Positions 1-7,293 of a stretch of DNA of 14,951 nt are shown one piece after another. The stretch is from an uncultured Ruminococcus sp. (GTDB lineage: Bacteria > Bacillota > Clostridia > Oscillospirales > CAG-272). The notes under the pieces were generated by a model. That model worked only from the letters and a program-made list of their open reading frames with translations. It had not been told where the DNA came from and ran no database searches. The DNA is taken from assembly GCA_902778205.1 (NCBI GenBank), contig CACYWX010000029.1, positions 1 through 14,951 on the forward strand, read 5' to 3'. Position numbers and translations under genes: made by a program. How positions within the stretch are numbered: the stretch's first letter is position 1; the number at the start of each line of letters is the position of its first letter.

Positions 1-213
1 CTGATCGAATTCCTCAGCGTTGACTGTACCGCAGACGAGGGCGAATGGCATTCCGACAGCGAAGTGAAGATCAGCAAGGAAGGGTATGTTATCCTGAACG
101 GAACCAAGACGAAAACCTTCTGGGACGGCACCATCCGCTCCGAATGCAACGACAGGCCGAAGAGACTGATGATCCGGAATATCTGCGGAGACGAGACGGT
201 GTGGAGGATGTAA
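1..213 (+). CDS. C-terminal end of an unrecognised protein (5' end outside window)
   Basis: Frame 1 is open from the first base to a TAA at 211-213 and gives 70 residues ending in GDETVWRM. I do not recognise the family. The fragment is hydrophilic, has no evident membrane segment and contains several Asp, Glu and Lys residues. Its base composition (34 G/C of 60 in bases 1-60, 35 of 60 in 121-180) is much more GC-rich than the gene that follows. The stop lies two bases before the next start codon, and the ribosome binding site of the next gene (GGAGG, 203-207) is inside this reading frame, so the two genes are almost certainly cotranscribed and perhaps coupled. That this frame is coding is inferred from its continuity up to a well-placed downstream start. 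Confidence 0.6.
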   Translation: MIEFLSVDCTADEGEWHSDSEVKISKEGYVILNGTKTKTFWDGTIRSECNDRPKRLMIRNICGDETVWRM

Positions 214-215
214 AG

Positions 216-2012
216 ATGAGCACGCTGGAGGAACTGGTATATTACTGTAACGAACCCGAACCTGAAGGAGCAATCATGCTGACTGGGGAATGGGGATGTG
301 GGAAGACATACCTAATCGAGAATCAGTTAAAACCGTCACTTGAAAACACACATATAATTATCAGGATTTCATTGTTCGGGGTTGATTCAATAAGTACTTT
401 CAGAACATTGGTTAAGAAAGAATGGATCAAGAAACGCTATAATATTGGACAAACGTTAGGAAAGATTAAGGGGCTTCAGAAAGCAACCTCCTTGATAACA
501 AATCTTAAGCCAGTCAAGGAATTCATATCAATAAACGACTTGATTGATATTGTTGATATAGAGTCAGAGATTGATAATGACAATAAAAAGAAAAAGGTCG
601 TCCTTGTATTTGACGATTTGGAGCGTTCGACTCTTAATAAGGTTGAGATATTAGGGTGCATAAATGAGTATGTGGAAAATATGCATATTTATGTCATCAT
701 TATATCAAATGAGGATAAGATTTCAGAGAATAAAGATGAGGAATCTTTGCCATATTCAGAAATCAAAGAAAAAATAGTATCGAGAACAGTAAAACTTCTT
801 CCTGATTTTGAAGGGATAATAAACAGTATTGTAACTCAGAAAACTTGGATGGGAGATGAGGAGTACACTCTGTTTTTACAAGAGAACAAGGATCTCCTAT
901 TGAGAGTGTTTACAGAGACCAGTAGTGACGAGGCTGAAGCAAAAGGGTATCGGTCTCGTAATATTCGAAGTTTGAAGTGTGCATTACAGGATTTTTATCG
1001 CCTGTATCAGAAACTGAAAACTGAAGAGTTGCCTGAAATTCATAGACACCTTATATCATTTGTGATCTATACTCTTGCAGTAAAGAGCGGAGCAGAGATG
1101 AAGAGTAAATATGGAACTCTTTTCGCTGATTCTGCTATAAAGGAAGCATATCCTTTATATACCGAAGGACTTCTATTCCACAGTGTAAAGACATGGATTA
1201 TTGAGGGCGTGTGGAATGAGGAAAATATTAATTATGAGATAGAGAGATTGAAAACAGTATATGTATGCCCCAAAGCAAAAGATGTACTAAAAATGGGCAA
1301 TATTTACTACTTGGATGAGGATGTAATTAACGAAGGGTTTGAGGGACTTCTGCAGGATTGCTATAACGGAGATATGACGCTAAATGAATATGGTGTCTTT
1401 TTTGAAGACCTATGCAATTTAAGGAAAATTGGTATGCCTTTACCCTGTGAGGTCGATTGGGCAAGGTTTCTTGAAGGAGTAAACAAGAGAATCCGTTCGA
1501 CAGAACAAGGGAGCCATCATGTTCAATGCCACATGTTTAGTGCGCTTAGAGGTGATAAGCTTGAAACGTTAGATGCTAAAGAAATTGAAATTTACCGATT
1601 AATTGAAGATAGTTGTGATATAAATAAGTATATTCTCAAAAAGAACAGAGATGAATATATCAAGAATATGCAGTCCATTGATTGTTCGCTTATCTATTTG
1701 TGCACAGACAAGCGTTATAATGTTTTTGATGTAGAAATGGCAGTTGCATCGATAGATAATTTCAGAAGATGCAATAATCAGGAAAAATGCGAGTTTGTTT
1801 GTTCATTCAAACAAATCTGGAAGTCTTGTGATTCATATCCAGAAATTAAACGAGACGAAACATTGGATGGATTTATGTTCTTTAGTGACAGAATCAAAGA
1901 ACTCATATCTGAATATAGTGAGTCCAAAAAGCATATTTCATTAATGTACACAAATATGCTGAACGTTTTTGTTGATGAAATTGTTGATAAGCTAAAATCG
2001 AAAGAATCATAA
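216..2012 (+). CDS. KAP-like P-loop NTPase, 598 aa
   Basis: The protein is a predicted soluble ATPase of the KAP/STAND-like P-loop class. A Walker A motif GEWGCGKT lies at residues 24-31, close to the N-terminus. A Walker B strand VVLVFDDLE (about 128-136) carries the paired Asp133/Asp134 typical of KAP NTPases, and IIISNED (about 161-167) could be the sensor strand. Residues from about 200 on are predicted mainly helical with no motif I recognise, and I see no obvious transmembrane helices, although many KAP proteins have them. I chose the ATG at 216 because GGAGG lies 8 bases upstream and the upstream gene ends at 213; the open frame extends back to 45 only as a shadow of that gene. The gene is strikingly AT-rich compared with the rest of the window, a sign of transfer. 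KAP-type NTPases include the phage-exclusion protein PifA, so a defence role is possible but is inference. A generic AAA-type ATPase is the alternative. Confidence 0.75.
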   Translation: MSTLEELVYYCNEPEPEGAIMLTGEWGCGKTYLIENQLKPSLENTHIIIRISLFGVDSISTFRTLVKKEWIKKRYNIGQTLGKIKGLQKATSLITNLKPVKEFISINDLIDIVDIESEIDNDNKKKKVVLVFDDLERSTLNKVEILGCINEYVENMHIYVIIISNEDKISENKDEESLPYSEIKEKIVSRTVKLLPDFEGIINSIVTQKTWMGDEEYTLFLQENKDLLLRVFTETSSDEAEAKGYRSRNIRSLKCALQDFYRLYQKLKTEELPEIHRHLISFVIYTLAVKSGAEMKSKYGTLFADSAIKEAYPLYTEGLLFHSVKTWIIEGVWNEENINYEIERLKTVYVCPKAKDVLKMGNIYYLDEDVINEGFEGLLQDCYNGDMTLNEYGVFFEDLCNLRKIGMPLPCEVDWARFLEGVNKRIRSTEQGSHHVQCHMFSALRGDKLETLDAKEIEIYRLIEDSCDINKYILKKNRDEYIKNMQSIDCSLIYLCTDKRYNVFDVEMAVASIDNFRRCNNQEKCEFVCSFKQIWKSCDSYPEIKRDETLDGFMFFSDRIKELISEYSESKKHISLMYTNMLNVFVDEIVDKLKSKES

Positions 2013-2017
2013 TGATG

Positions 2018-2075
2018 CTTTCACATTTGAAGAGCTCATACCCAACTATCGTGATCAAATGTGAAAGAATTTCAC
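2018..2075 (+). terminator. Perfect 13-bp inverted repeat after the NTPase gene, candidate terminator
   Basis: CTTTCACATTTGA at 2018-2030 is exactly complementary to TCAAATGTGAAAG at 2055-2067, with a 24-base loop. A second, overlapping palindrome, GTGAAA-gaa-TTTCAC, occupies 2061-2075 and would compete with the first. The position, 6 bases after the stop codon, suits a transcription terminator. The loop is long and there is no clear T run, so an element end or a processing hairpin is also possible. Confidence 0.45.
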
Positions 2076-2382
2076 CACATAGACAAAGAAAGCCCCAGCG
2101 CAGAGAGTAGGGAACCGCCTCCTGCCAGAGCAGGGAACACCCCCACGTCGTAAACCGTTCCACCGTAAAAAAGCCACACCGTCCCCTGCCATAACCTCCC
2201 GGCACACTCCCGCCCCGTCCCCTCGAATTCCGCAGAAATCCCCACCCGATTTCTCCCCCGGAGGTCTCCGCCCACATCCGGCCCTTTCCGCCCCTTTCCG
2301 CATATGGGTCCGGGTATGGGTCAGCCCGCACCCCGGAGGTGACGAGCTGGTGCGGAGGACCTGTTTTTCGTCAATAACAAAC
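2076..2382. other. Gene-free spacer between the NTPase unit and the tRNA genes
   Basis: I see no convincing gene here. The plus strand is rich in C runs. Open frames on the minus strand (within 1903-2384) lack ribosome binding sites and read as low-complexity Gly/Arg-rich translations, so they are probably spurious. Small repeats are visible: CCCTTTCCGC repeated directly at about 2282-2301, and TATGGGTC twice with a 12-base period at about 2303-2322. No transposase fragment or RNA gene was recognised. Confidence 0.5.
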
Positions 2383-2422
2383 AAAAATCAGCCCGATCTT
2401 GAACGATCAGAGCTGATTTTTT
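2383..2422 (-). terminator. Rho-independent terminator of the tRNA unit
   Basis: AAAAATCAGC (2383-2392) pairs with GCTGATTTTT (2412-2421) around a 19-base loop that itself contains a GATC/GATC pairing. On the minus strand the stem ends in a run of T, just downstream of the initiator tRNA. T residues also follow on the plus strand, so it may work in both directions. Confidence 0.8.
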
Positions 2423-2443
2423 GTTGGATTTTACCAACTGCTC

Positions 2444-2518
<75 letters not shown>

Positions 2519-2543
2519 ATATTCCATTCAGCCAAAGGAAAGA

Positions 2544-2629
2544 TGCCGGACACCGGGTTCGAACCGGTACGAGACTTTAGTCTCACGGGATTTTAAGTCC
2601 CGGGTGTCTGCCAATTCCACCACTCCGGC
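2544..2629 (-). tRNA. tRNA-Leu (anticodon TAA)
   Basis: This is an 86-nt class II tRNA on the minus strand. The anticodon loop is CTTAAAA with anticodon TAA, the stem is CGGGA/TCCCG, and a long variable arm (TGAGACTAAAGTCTCG) identifies leucine. The T arm ACCGG-TTCGAAC-CCGGT is perfect. The acceptor stem GCCGGA/TCCGGC pairs over six positions, with a G-G mismatch at the seventh (7-66). The discriminator base is A and CCA is not encoded. It is the first gene of a two-tRNA unit, about 30 bases after the expected transcription start. Confidence 0.95.
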
Positions 2630-2666
2630 ACAGTAACCCCGCGGGCGTTTCCCTTGCTGCCCGACT

Positions 2667-2695
2667 AGTATACCACACTGTCCCCCGCTTGTCAA
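2667..2695 (-). promoter_or_regulatory. Consensus sigma-A promoter of the tRNA-Leu/tRNA-Met unit
   Basis: On the minus strand TTGACA (2690-2695) and TATACT (2667-2672) are separated by exactly 17 bases. An AT tract at 2700-2714, directly upstream of the -35 box, resembles an UP element, as is common for stable RNA genes. The tRNA-Leu 5' end lies 38 bases downstream of the -10 box. Confidence 0.88.
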
Positions 2696-2728
2696 GGGCT
2701 TTTAAAAAATTTATCCCGGAAATTATTC

Positions 2729-3580
2729 TCAGAAGCTCAGTTGCTCCGGGAGGCCGCTGTCCCTGCTGCCATCCTGCTTCTTCCGGGGAGCTTTCCGCTC
2801 CGGCCGGTAAATCACCGCGTCCCGCAGTCTCTTGTTCTCCGCGACCAGCAGGACCGCTGCCGACGGATCGAAAACCTCTGCTGCCCGGGCCAGATTCCGC
2901 GCCGAATCCGCCGTCCTGGCCGAAACGATCAGCGCGGGACGTCCCTCGGCGATCAGATCCGCGAACGATCGGACCCCGCTCTCCTCCGCCAGCACGGGCC
3001 TCCTCAGCAGATTGGTTCGGCGGCAGAAGGAGGCCCCGTCCAGCAGCAGGATCTCCCTGCCCGGCGACGTCAGGTATCCGTACACCGACGCGAACAGGGG
3101 ATAGACCGGACCCTCGCCGAACTCCCCGGGCAGATAGACCGTGGCCGATACATTCCCGATCCCGGACCGCGTCAGCGCCAGAAAAGAAGCCAGAGCATCC
3201 CGTTCGGCGGGCGTGTCGGCGGCGATGAGCAGCTTGCCGAATCCGGCCTCCGTCAGAGCGGAGATCACGGCGGCCGCCGCCACAAACCGGTCGCACTCCC
3301 CGGGTTGTACGATGAACCGCCTCCGTTCCGCGTACCGCCGCAGGTCCTCCTGCATCGCACGGCGCAGGGAGGAAAGGGACCTCAGCGCGGCTTCGACGGC
3401 TCCGGCATCCCATTCGACCCGGTTCCCCCAGGCCGAGGATTCTCCCTCCATGGAGATCTGCGCCCCCTGCTCCGCCGGAAGAGAATAGGAAAAGGATGTG
3501 ACGCTGCCCGCGCCGAATGCCGTCCGGACTGCCGCCCGGATCTGTTCCTCCGCCGTCGCGCGTTTCGATTTCGCCGCCAT
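2729..3580 (-). CDS. Hypothetical protein, 283 aa, possible degenerate helicase-like fold
   Basis: I do not recognise this family with confidence. The frame is supported over competing frames by strong G/C preference at third codon positions and a sensible protein composition. The start ATG at 3578-3580 has a GGGGTG ribosome binding site a few bases upstream, and an extended -10 promoter lies at 3609-3617. The N-terminal 85 residues are mixed and charged. Residues 89-135 (RFIVQPGECDRF, then GKLLIAADTPAERDAL) and 174-187 (REILLLDGASFCRR) look like alternating strands and helices of an alpha/beta domain, somewhat like a P-loop or helicase fold, but no Walker A or DEAH box is present. The C-terminus (from about 250) is basic and probably disordered. 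There is no signal peptide or membrane segment. It is transcribed away from ruvC, and the tRNA promoter begins just beyond its stop. Confidence 0.65.
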   Translation of the reverse strand: MAAKSKRATAEEQIRAAVRTAFGAGSVTSFSYSLPAEQGAQISMEGESSAWGNRVEWDAGAVEAALRSLSSLRRAMQEDLRRYAERRRFIVQPGECDRFVAAAAVISALTEAGFGKLLIAADTPAERDALASFLALTRSGIGNVSATVYLPGEFGEGPVYPLFASVYGYLTSPGREILLLDGASFCRRTNLLRRPVLAEESGVRSFADLIAEGRPALIVSARTADSARNLARAAEVFDPSAAVLLVAENKRLRDAVIYRPERKAPRKKQDGSRDSGLPEQLSF

Positions 3581-3608
3581 GCCATCACCCCGGAATGTCG
3601 TTTTCCGC

Positions 3609-3617
3609 AGTATACCA
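3609..3617 (-). promoter_or_regulatory. Extended -10 promoter for the hypothetical gene
   Basis: On the minus strand TGG-TATACT forms an extended -10 element (TATACT at 3609-3614, TG at 3616-3617), about 30 bases upstream of the start codon. I find no good -35 box at the right spacing, which extended -10 promoters can tolerate. Confidence 0.6.
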
Positions 3618-3709
3618 TAAAATAGCGCCGGAATCTGTCTGATTTTGTAAAGATCTTCCCAAATCGTCCGCCGTTCCTTCGAATTACCATAAAATTCACA
3701 GATTGTAAT

Positions 3710-3738
3710 TTGACATCTGGTCCCCCGCGTGCTATAAT
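3710..3738 (+). promoter_or_regulatory. Perfect consensus sigma-A promoter upstream of ruvC
   Basis: TTGACA (3710-3715) and TATAAT (3733-3738) are separated by exactly 17 bases, a full match to the housekeeping consensus. The expected start near 3745 leaves a leader of about 50 bases before the ruvC ATG. It probably drives ruvC and the methyltransferase, and possibly the ecf-truA genes. I found no LexA-type operator around it. Confidence 0.9.
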
Positions 3739-3795
3739 AACCTGTCGTAATGTAAATTGGGATACTGTCAGTAAAATCGGGAAATCGGAGGCGGC

Positions 3796-4452
3796 ATGGT
3801 CATCTTGGGAATCGATCCCGGCATCGCCATCGTGGGATGGGGCGTCATCGAGAGCTTCGGCGTCGGGAAAAAGCTCCGTCCGCTGGATTACGGCGCCATC
3901 ACCACCCCCTCCTCCATGCCCACCGAGGACCGCCTGTGGGAGGTCCACCGGGAGCTGACCGCCGTGGTGAAGACCTACCGTCCCGACGCCGCCTCCATCG
4001 AGGAGCTGTTCTTCAACACCAACCAGAAGACCGGCATCATCGTGGCGGAGGCCCGGGGCGTGCTGATCCTGGCCTGCCGTCAGGGGGGCGTCCCCATCTA
4101 TGAATACACGCCCCTCCAGATCAAGGGAGCCGTGGCGGGATACGGACGGGCGGACAAGAATCAGGTGATCCGCATGGTCACCTCCTTCCTTGGTCTGAAG
4201 GAGCCGCCGAAGCCCGACGATACGGCGGACGCCCTGGCCGCGGCCATCTGCCATTCCTTCTCGGGCACCTCCCGTCTGGCGGAGTATTATAACCGTCCCA
4301 CCACCATGGCCGGAAAAATCGGTCAGGAGGGAAAGGGGAGCCGGGCGGTCTGGGCCTCCAAGCTGGGCAACGAAAACGCGGAGCTTCTGGCGAAGGTGGA
4401 GCGGATCGAGGAAAAGCGGCGGGAGGAATCCGGCCCGGACGCGCGCGGATGA
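3796..4452 (+). CDS. ruvC: RuvC, crossover junction endodeoxyribonuclease
   Basis: RuvC is the Mg-dependent nuclease that resolves Holliday junctions made by RecA and branch-migrated by RuvAB. The N-terminus ILGIDPGIAIVGWG carries the first catalytic Asp (D7). IEELFF supplies the catalytic Glu (E69), and PDDTADALA supplies the final two acidic residues (D142 and D145), so the active site is complete. The enzyme core ends near residue 165. A charged tail of about 50 residues follows, rich in Lys and Glu and probably helical, so this 218-aa protein is longer than the usual 160-190. The ATG at 3796 has GGAGG at 3787-3791. No ruvA or ruvB lies beside it, unlike the common ruvC-ruvA-ruvB cluster. 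The methyltransferase follows 27 bases later, probably in the same transcript. Confidence 0.96.
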   Translation: MVILGIDPGIAIVGWGVIESFGVGKKLRPLDYGAITTPSSMPTEDRLWEVHRELTAVVKTYRPDAASIEELFFNTNQKTGIIVAEARGVLILACRQGGVPIYEYTPLQIKGAVAGYGRADKNQVIRMVTSFLGLKEPPKPDDTADALAAAICHSFSGTSRLAEYYNRPTTMAGKIGQEGKGSRAVWASKLGNENAELLAKVERIEEKRREESGPDARG

Positions 4453-4479
4453 CCGTGACGAGTGCGATTGCGAGGACTT

Positions 4480-5370
4480 ATGTTTCTTTCAGATAAATGG
4501 CAGAGCTACGAGCTCATCGACGCCGAGGGCGGGGAACGCCTGGAGCGGTGGGGGGAGTATATCCTGATCCGTCCGGACCCCCAGGTTATCTGGCACGGGG
4601 AGAGGAAGAATCCCCTCTGGAACCGGGCCCACGGCGTGTACCGCAGACAGGGCGGCGGCGGCTCCTGGGTCGTCAACCGCATGCCTGAGTCCTGGTGCGT
4701 GTCCTATCCCTCCGCTGCCGGAGAGCTGACCTTCCGTCTCCGTCCCATGGGCTTCAAGCATACGGGACTCTTCCCGGAGCAGGCCGCCAACTGGGACTGG
4801 GCCGCCGGGCTGATCCGGAACGCCGTGTCCTCGGGCAGGGAAGCGCCCCGGGTGCTGAACCTCTTCGCCTATACCGGAGGAGCCACCGCCGCGGCCGCGA
4901 AGGCCGGAGCCTCCCTGGTCCACGTGGACGCCTCGAAGGGCATGACGAACGCCGCGAGGGAGAACCTGCAGCTGTCGGGACTGGAAAATGCCCCCTGCCG
5001 CTATATCGTGGACGACTGCATGAAGTTCGTCGAGCGGGAGATCCGCCGCGGAAACCGCTACGACGCCGTGATCATGGATCCGCCCTCCTACGGCAGAGGA
5101 CCGAAGGGCGAGCTGTGGAAGCTGGAGGATATGGCGGACAGCCTGATCCGGACGACGGTGAAGCTGCTTTCCGACGAGCCCCTCTTCTTCCTGGTCAATT
5201 CCTATACCACCGGGCTTTCCCCCGCGGTTATGCAGTACCTTCTGATGACCGCCCTGCCGGAGAGCCTCCGGGCAAAAGCCGAAACCGAGGTGGGCGAGAC
5301 CTGCCTCCCCGTCACGGAAACGGGACTGCCTCACCCCAGTGGAGCGTCTGTACGGGTCGTCTTCCGCTGA
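4480..5370 (+). CDS. Class I SAM-dependent methyltransferase, RlmI/RlmK-like
   Basis: The protein is a Rossmann-fold methyltransferase resembling the RlmI/RlmK group of 23S rRNA base methyltransferases; the actual target cannot be read from the sequence. The SAM-binding motif I is VLNLFAYTGG (125-134). An acidic residue after strand 2 lies in HVDASKG (D150), VDDC lies at 177-180, and the catalytic-type motif IV is DPPSYGRG (200-207). The N-terminal 100 residues (YELIDAEGGERLERWG and on) match the usual front domain of this group. I chose the ATG at 4480 rather than the GTG at 4462 because GCGAGGA lies just upstream and family members begin near this Met; that makes 296 aa. It lies between ruvC and ecfA1. 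The last nine codons and the stop recur in altered form 58 bases later. Confidence 0.85.
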   Translation: MFLSDKWQSYELIDAEGGERLERWGEYILIRPDPQVIWHGERKNPLWNRAHGVYRRQGGGGSWVVNRMPESWCVSYPSAAGELTFRLRPMGFKHTGLFPEQAANWDWAAGLIRNAVSSGREAPRVLNLFAYTGGATAAAAKAGASLVHVDASKGMTNAARENLQLSGLENAPCRYIVDDCMKFVEREIRRGNRYDAVIMDPPSYGRGPKGELWKLEDMADSLIRTTVKLLSDEPLFFLVNSYTTGLSPAVMQYLLMTALPESLRAKAETEVGETCLPVTETGLPHPSGASVRVVFR

Positions 5371-5428
5371 GCATCATCCCGTTCGGATGAGTCCCGGCGG
5401 AGCGTCCGTCCGGGCCGTCTTCCGTTGA
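5341..5428 (+). repeat. 30-bp imperfect direct repeat of the methyltransferase gene end
   Basis: Bases 5341-5370, the last nine codons and stop of the methyltransferase gene, match 5399-5428 at 26 of 30 positions. Both copies end in TGA, and in its own frame the second reads GASVRAVFR-stop against GASVRVVFR-stop in the first. Three of the four differences are transitions. The 28 bases between them contain no gene. The arrangement suggests a remnant of a duplicated or recombined gene end. Confidence 0.8.
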
Positions 5429-5458
5429 ATTCACATCCTCAAAAGGATCCAAACATAT

Positions 5459-6358
5459 ATGAACCCCATCATCAAAGCGGAAAACCTGAGCTTTTCCTAC
5501 CCCGGCGACGAGGAGTCGAAGCCGGTGAAGGCCCTCCGCGGCGTGTCCTTCGAGATCCCCGAGGGCTCCTTCACTGCCATCCTCGGCCACAACGGCTCCG
5601 GGAAATCCACCCTGGCCAAGCTCCTGTGCATGGTCAACCTGCCCGACAGCGGACGCCTCTGGGTGGCCGGACGGGAGATCACCGCCCCCGACGCCACGGA
5701 GCGCGACATCCTGGAGGCCAGGCGGGACGTGGGCATGGTGTTCCAGAACCCCGACAACCAGATCGTCGCCACCATCGTGGAGGAGGACGTGGCCTTCGGG
5801 TGCGAGAACCTGGGGATCCCTCCCGCAGAGATCCGGGAACGGGTGGACGCCGCCCTGGCCGCCGTGGGCATGTCGGAGTACGCGAGAAAGCAGACCTATA
5901 ACCTCTCCGGCGGGCAGAAGCAGCGGGTAGCCATCGCCGGAACCATCGCCATGAACCGCCGCTGCGTCATCTTCGACGAATCCACCGCCATGCTGGACCC
6001 CATGGGACGGCGGGAGGTCATGGACATCATCGCAAAGCTCAACCGGGAGCAGGGCGTCACGGTCCTCTTGATCACCCATCATATGAACGAAGCCGCCGCC
6101 GCGGACCGCATCATCGTCATGAATCAGGGGCAGATCTATCTGGACGGCTCCCCCCGGGAGGTCTTCGGAAAGCCTGCCGCCATGTGGGCCGCGGGACTGG
6201 ATGTGCCCCAGACCACCGAGCTGGCGTATAAGCTCCGTCAGAAGGGGCTGGACGTGCCGCTGTACCTGTTCGACGCGGAATCCTGCGCCGAGGCCGTGGC
6301 GGAAGCGGTCCGGAGACGGTCGGGAAAGAGCGCTGGGGGAGGGAAGACCGGATCATGA
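5459..6358 (+). CDS. ecfA1: ECF transporter ATPase EcfA1
   Basis: This is one of the two ATP-binding subunits that power an energy-coupling factor transporter for vitamins or metal ions. It is a peripheral membrane protein that pairs with EcfA2 and docks on EcfT. The ABC motifs are complete: Walker A GHNGSGKST (43-51), Q-loop Q96 in VFQNPDNQ, signature LSGGQ (149-153), Walker B CVIFDES with Glu174 and the D-loop just after, and H-loop H207 in ITHHM. The FQNPDNQ form of the Q-loop is typical of EcfA1. Length (299 aa) is normal, with a Gly/Lys-rich C-terminal tail. The ribosome binding site (AAAAGG, 5441-5446) is weak and rather distant. The stop overlaps the ecfA2 start as ATGA (6355-6358), so the two are probably translationally coupled and made in equal amounts. 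Confidence 0.95.
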   Translation: MNPIIKAENLSFSYPGDEESKPVKALRGVSFEIPEGSFTAILGHNGSGKSTLAKLLCMVNLPDSGRLWVAGREITAPDATERDILEARRDVGMVFQNPDNQIVATIVEEDVAFGCENLGIPPAEIRERVDAALAAVGMSEYARKQTYNLSGGQKQRVAIAGTIAMNRRCVIFDESTAMLDPMGRREVMDIIAKLNREQGVTVLLITHHMNEAAAADRIIVMNQGQIYLDGSPREVFGKPAAMWAAGLDVPQTTELAYKLRQKGLDVPLYLFDAESCAEAVAEAVRRRSGKSAGGGKTGS

Positions 6359-7200
6359 ACGCCATCGAGTTGAAAAACGTCACCTTTACCTACGGAAAGC
6401 ATATGCCGGGAGCCGTGCCCGCCCTGGATGACGTGAGCATCCAGGTGAAGAGCGGCGGCATCACCGGCCTGATCGGCCATACCGGAAGCGGCAAGTCCAC
6501 CCTGGTCCAGATGCTGAACGGCCTTCTGAAGCCTGATTCCGGCACGGTCCTGCTGGACGGGATCGACATCTGGGCCGAGCCGAAGAAGATCCGCGAGGTC
6601 CGCTTCAAGGCCGGCCTCGTCATGCAGTATCCCGAATACCAGCTCTTCGCCGAAACCGCGGCGGAGGACATCGCCTTCGGACCGAGGAACATGGGGCTGG
6701 AGGGGGAGGAGCTGGACCGGAGAGTCCGGGAGGCCGCGCGGTTCGCCGGTCTGTCGGAGGAGATCCTCGGGAAATCCCCCTTCGATCTCTCCGGCGGTCA
6801 GAAACGGCGCGTGGCCCTGGCCGGCGTCATCGCCATGAGCCCGAAGATCCTGATCCTGGACGAGCCCGCCGCGGGACTGGATCCCGAGGGACGGCGGGAC
6901 ATTCTGGGGGGCGTCAAGCGCTTCTCCCGGGAGAGCGGCACCACCGTCCTCATTGTCAGCCATTCCATGGAGGACATGGCCATGTACTGCGACGACGTCA
7001 TCGTCATGGCCCACGCGAAGATCCTCATGCACCGCCCCACCGCCGAGGTCTTTTCCCGGGCGGAGGAGCTGGCCGCCGTGGGACTGGACGTGCCCCTCAT
7101 CACCCGGGTCGCCGCCGCCCTGCGGAAAAACGGCGTGGACATCGGACTGGACGTCTACACCGTCGACTACGCCGCGGACAAGATCCTCGGGATGCTCTGA
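6355..7200 (+). CDS. ecfA2: ECF transporter ATPase EcfA2
   Basis: The second ATPase subunit of the ECF module. Motifs seen: Walker A GHTGSGKST (41-49), Q-loop Q91 in VMQYPEYQLF (the MQYPEYQ form marks EcfA2 against FQNPDNQ of EcfA1), signature LSGGQ (145-149), Walker B ILILDEP with Glu170, and H-loop H203 in VSHSMED. All catalytic residues are intact and 281 aa is the normal length. The start overlaps the end of ecfA1 by four bases. The predicted heterodimer with EcfA1 would drive substrate uptake through EcfT and exchangeable S components. No S-component gene is nearby, which fits a shared (group II) module. Confidence 0.95.
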   Translation: MNAIELKNVTFTYGKHMPGAVPALDDVSIQVKSGGITGLIGHTGSGKSTLVQMLNGLLKPDSGTVLLDGIDIWAEPKKIREVRFKAGLVMQYPEYQLFAETAAEDIAFGPRNMGLEGEELDRRVREAARFAGLSEEILGKSPFDLSGGQKRRVALAGVIAMSPKILILDEPAAGLDPEGRRDILGGVKRFSRESGTTVLIVSHSMEDMAMYCDDVIVMAHAKILMHRPTAEVFSRAEELAAVGLDVPLITRVAAALRKNGVDIGLDVYTVDYAADKILGML

Positions 7201-7293
7201 CATCCCCGGCGTGTGCCGCCCGTCCCGCTGCAGGGACAAAAAATACGGATACGCGAAGCGTTTCCTTCCTTTCGAGAAAGCCGGACAAGCCAT

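Noticed and set aside
45..215. N-terminal extension of the NTPase reading frame by 57 residues
   Set aside because: It overlaps the upstream gene in another frame, its composition follows that gene, and the ATG at 216 has a well-spaced GGAGG.
2741..3625. 294-codon plus-strand frame opposite the hypothetical gene, and a 276-codon minus-strand frame at 2583-3413
   Set aside because: Both translate to Arg/Pro-rich sequence without a ribosome binding site. The second also runs through tRNA-Leu and its promoter. The frame at 2729-3580 has the better codon pattern and start.
3660..3700. Possible LexA (SOS) operator upstream of ruvC, from GTTC and CGAA words
   Set aside because: The words are in the wrong order and spacing for the Bacillota GAAC-N4-GTTC box.
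7201..7293. Possible riboswitch or separate promoter before ecfT
   Set aside because: The 93-base gap shows no consensus -35/-10 pair and no strong hairpin; it is too short for the known vitamin riboswitches.
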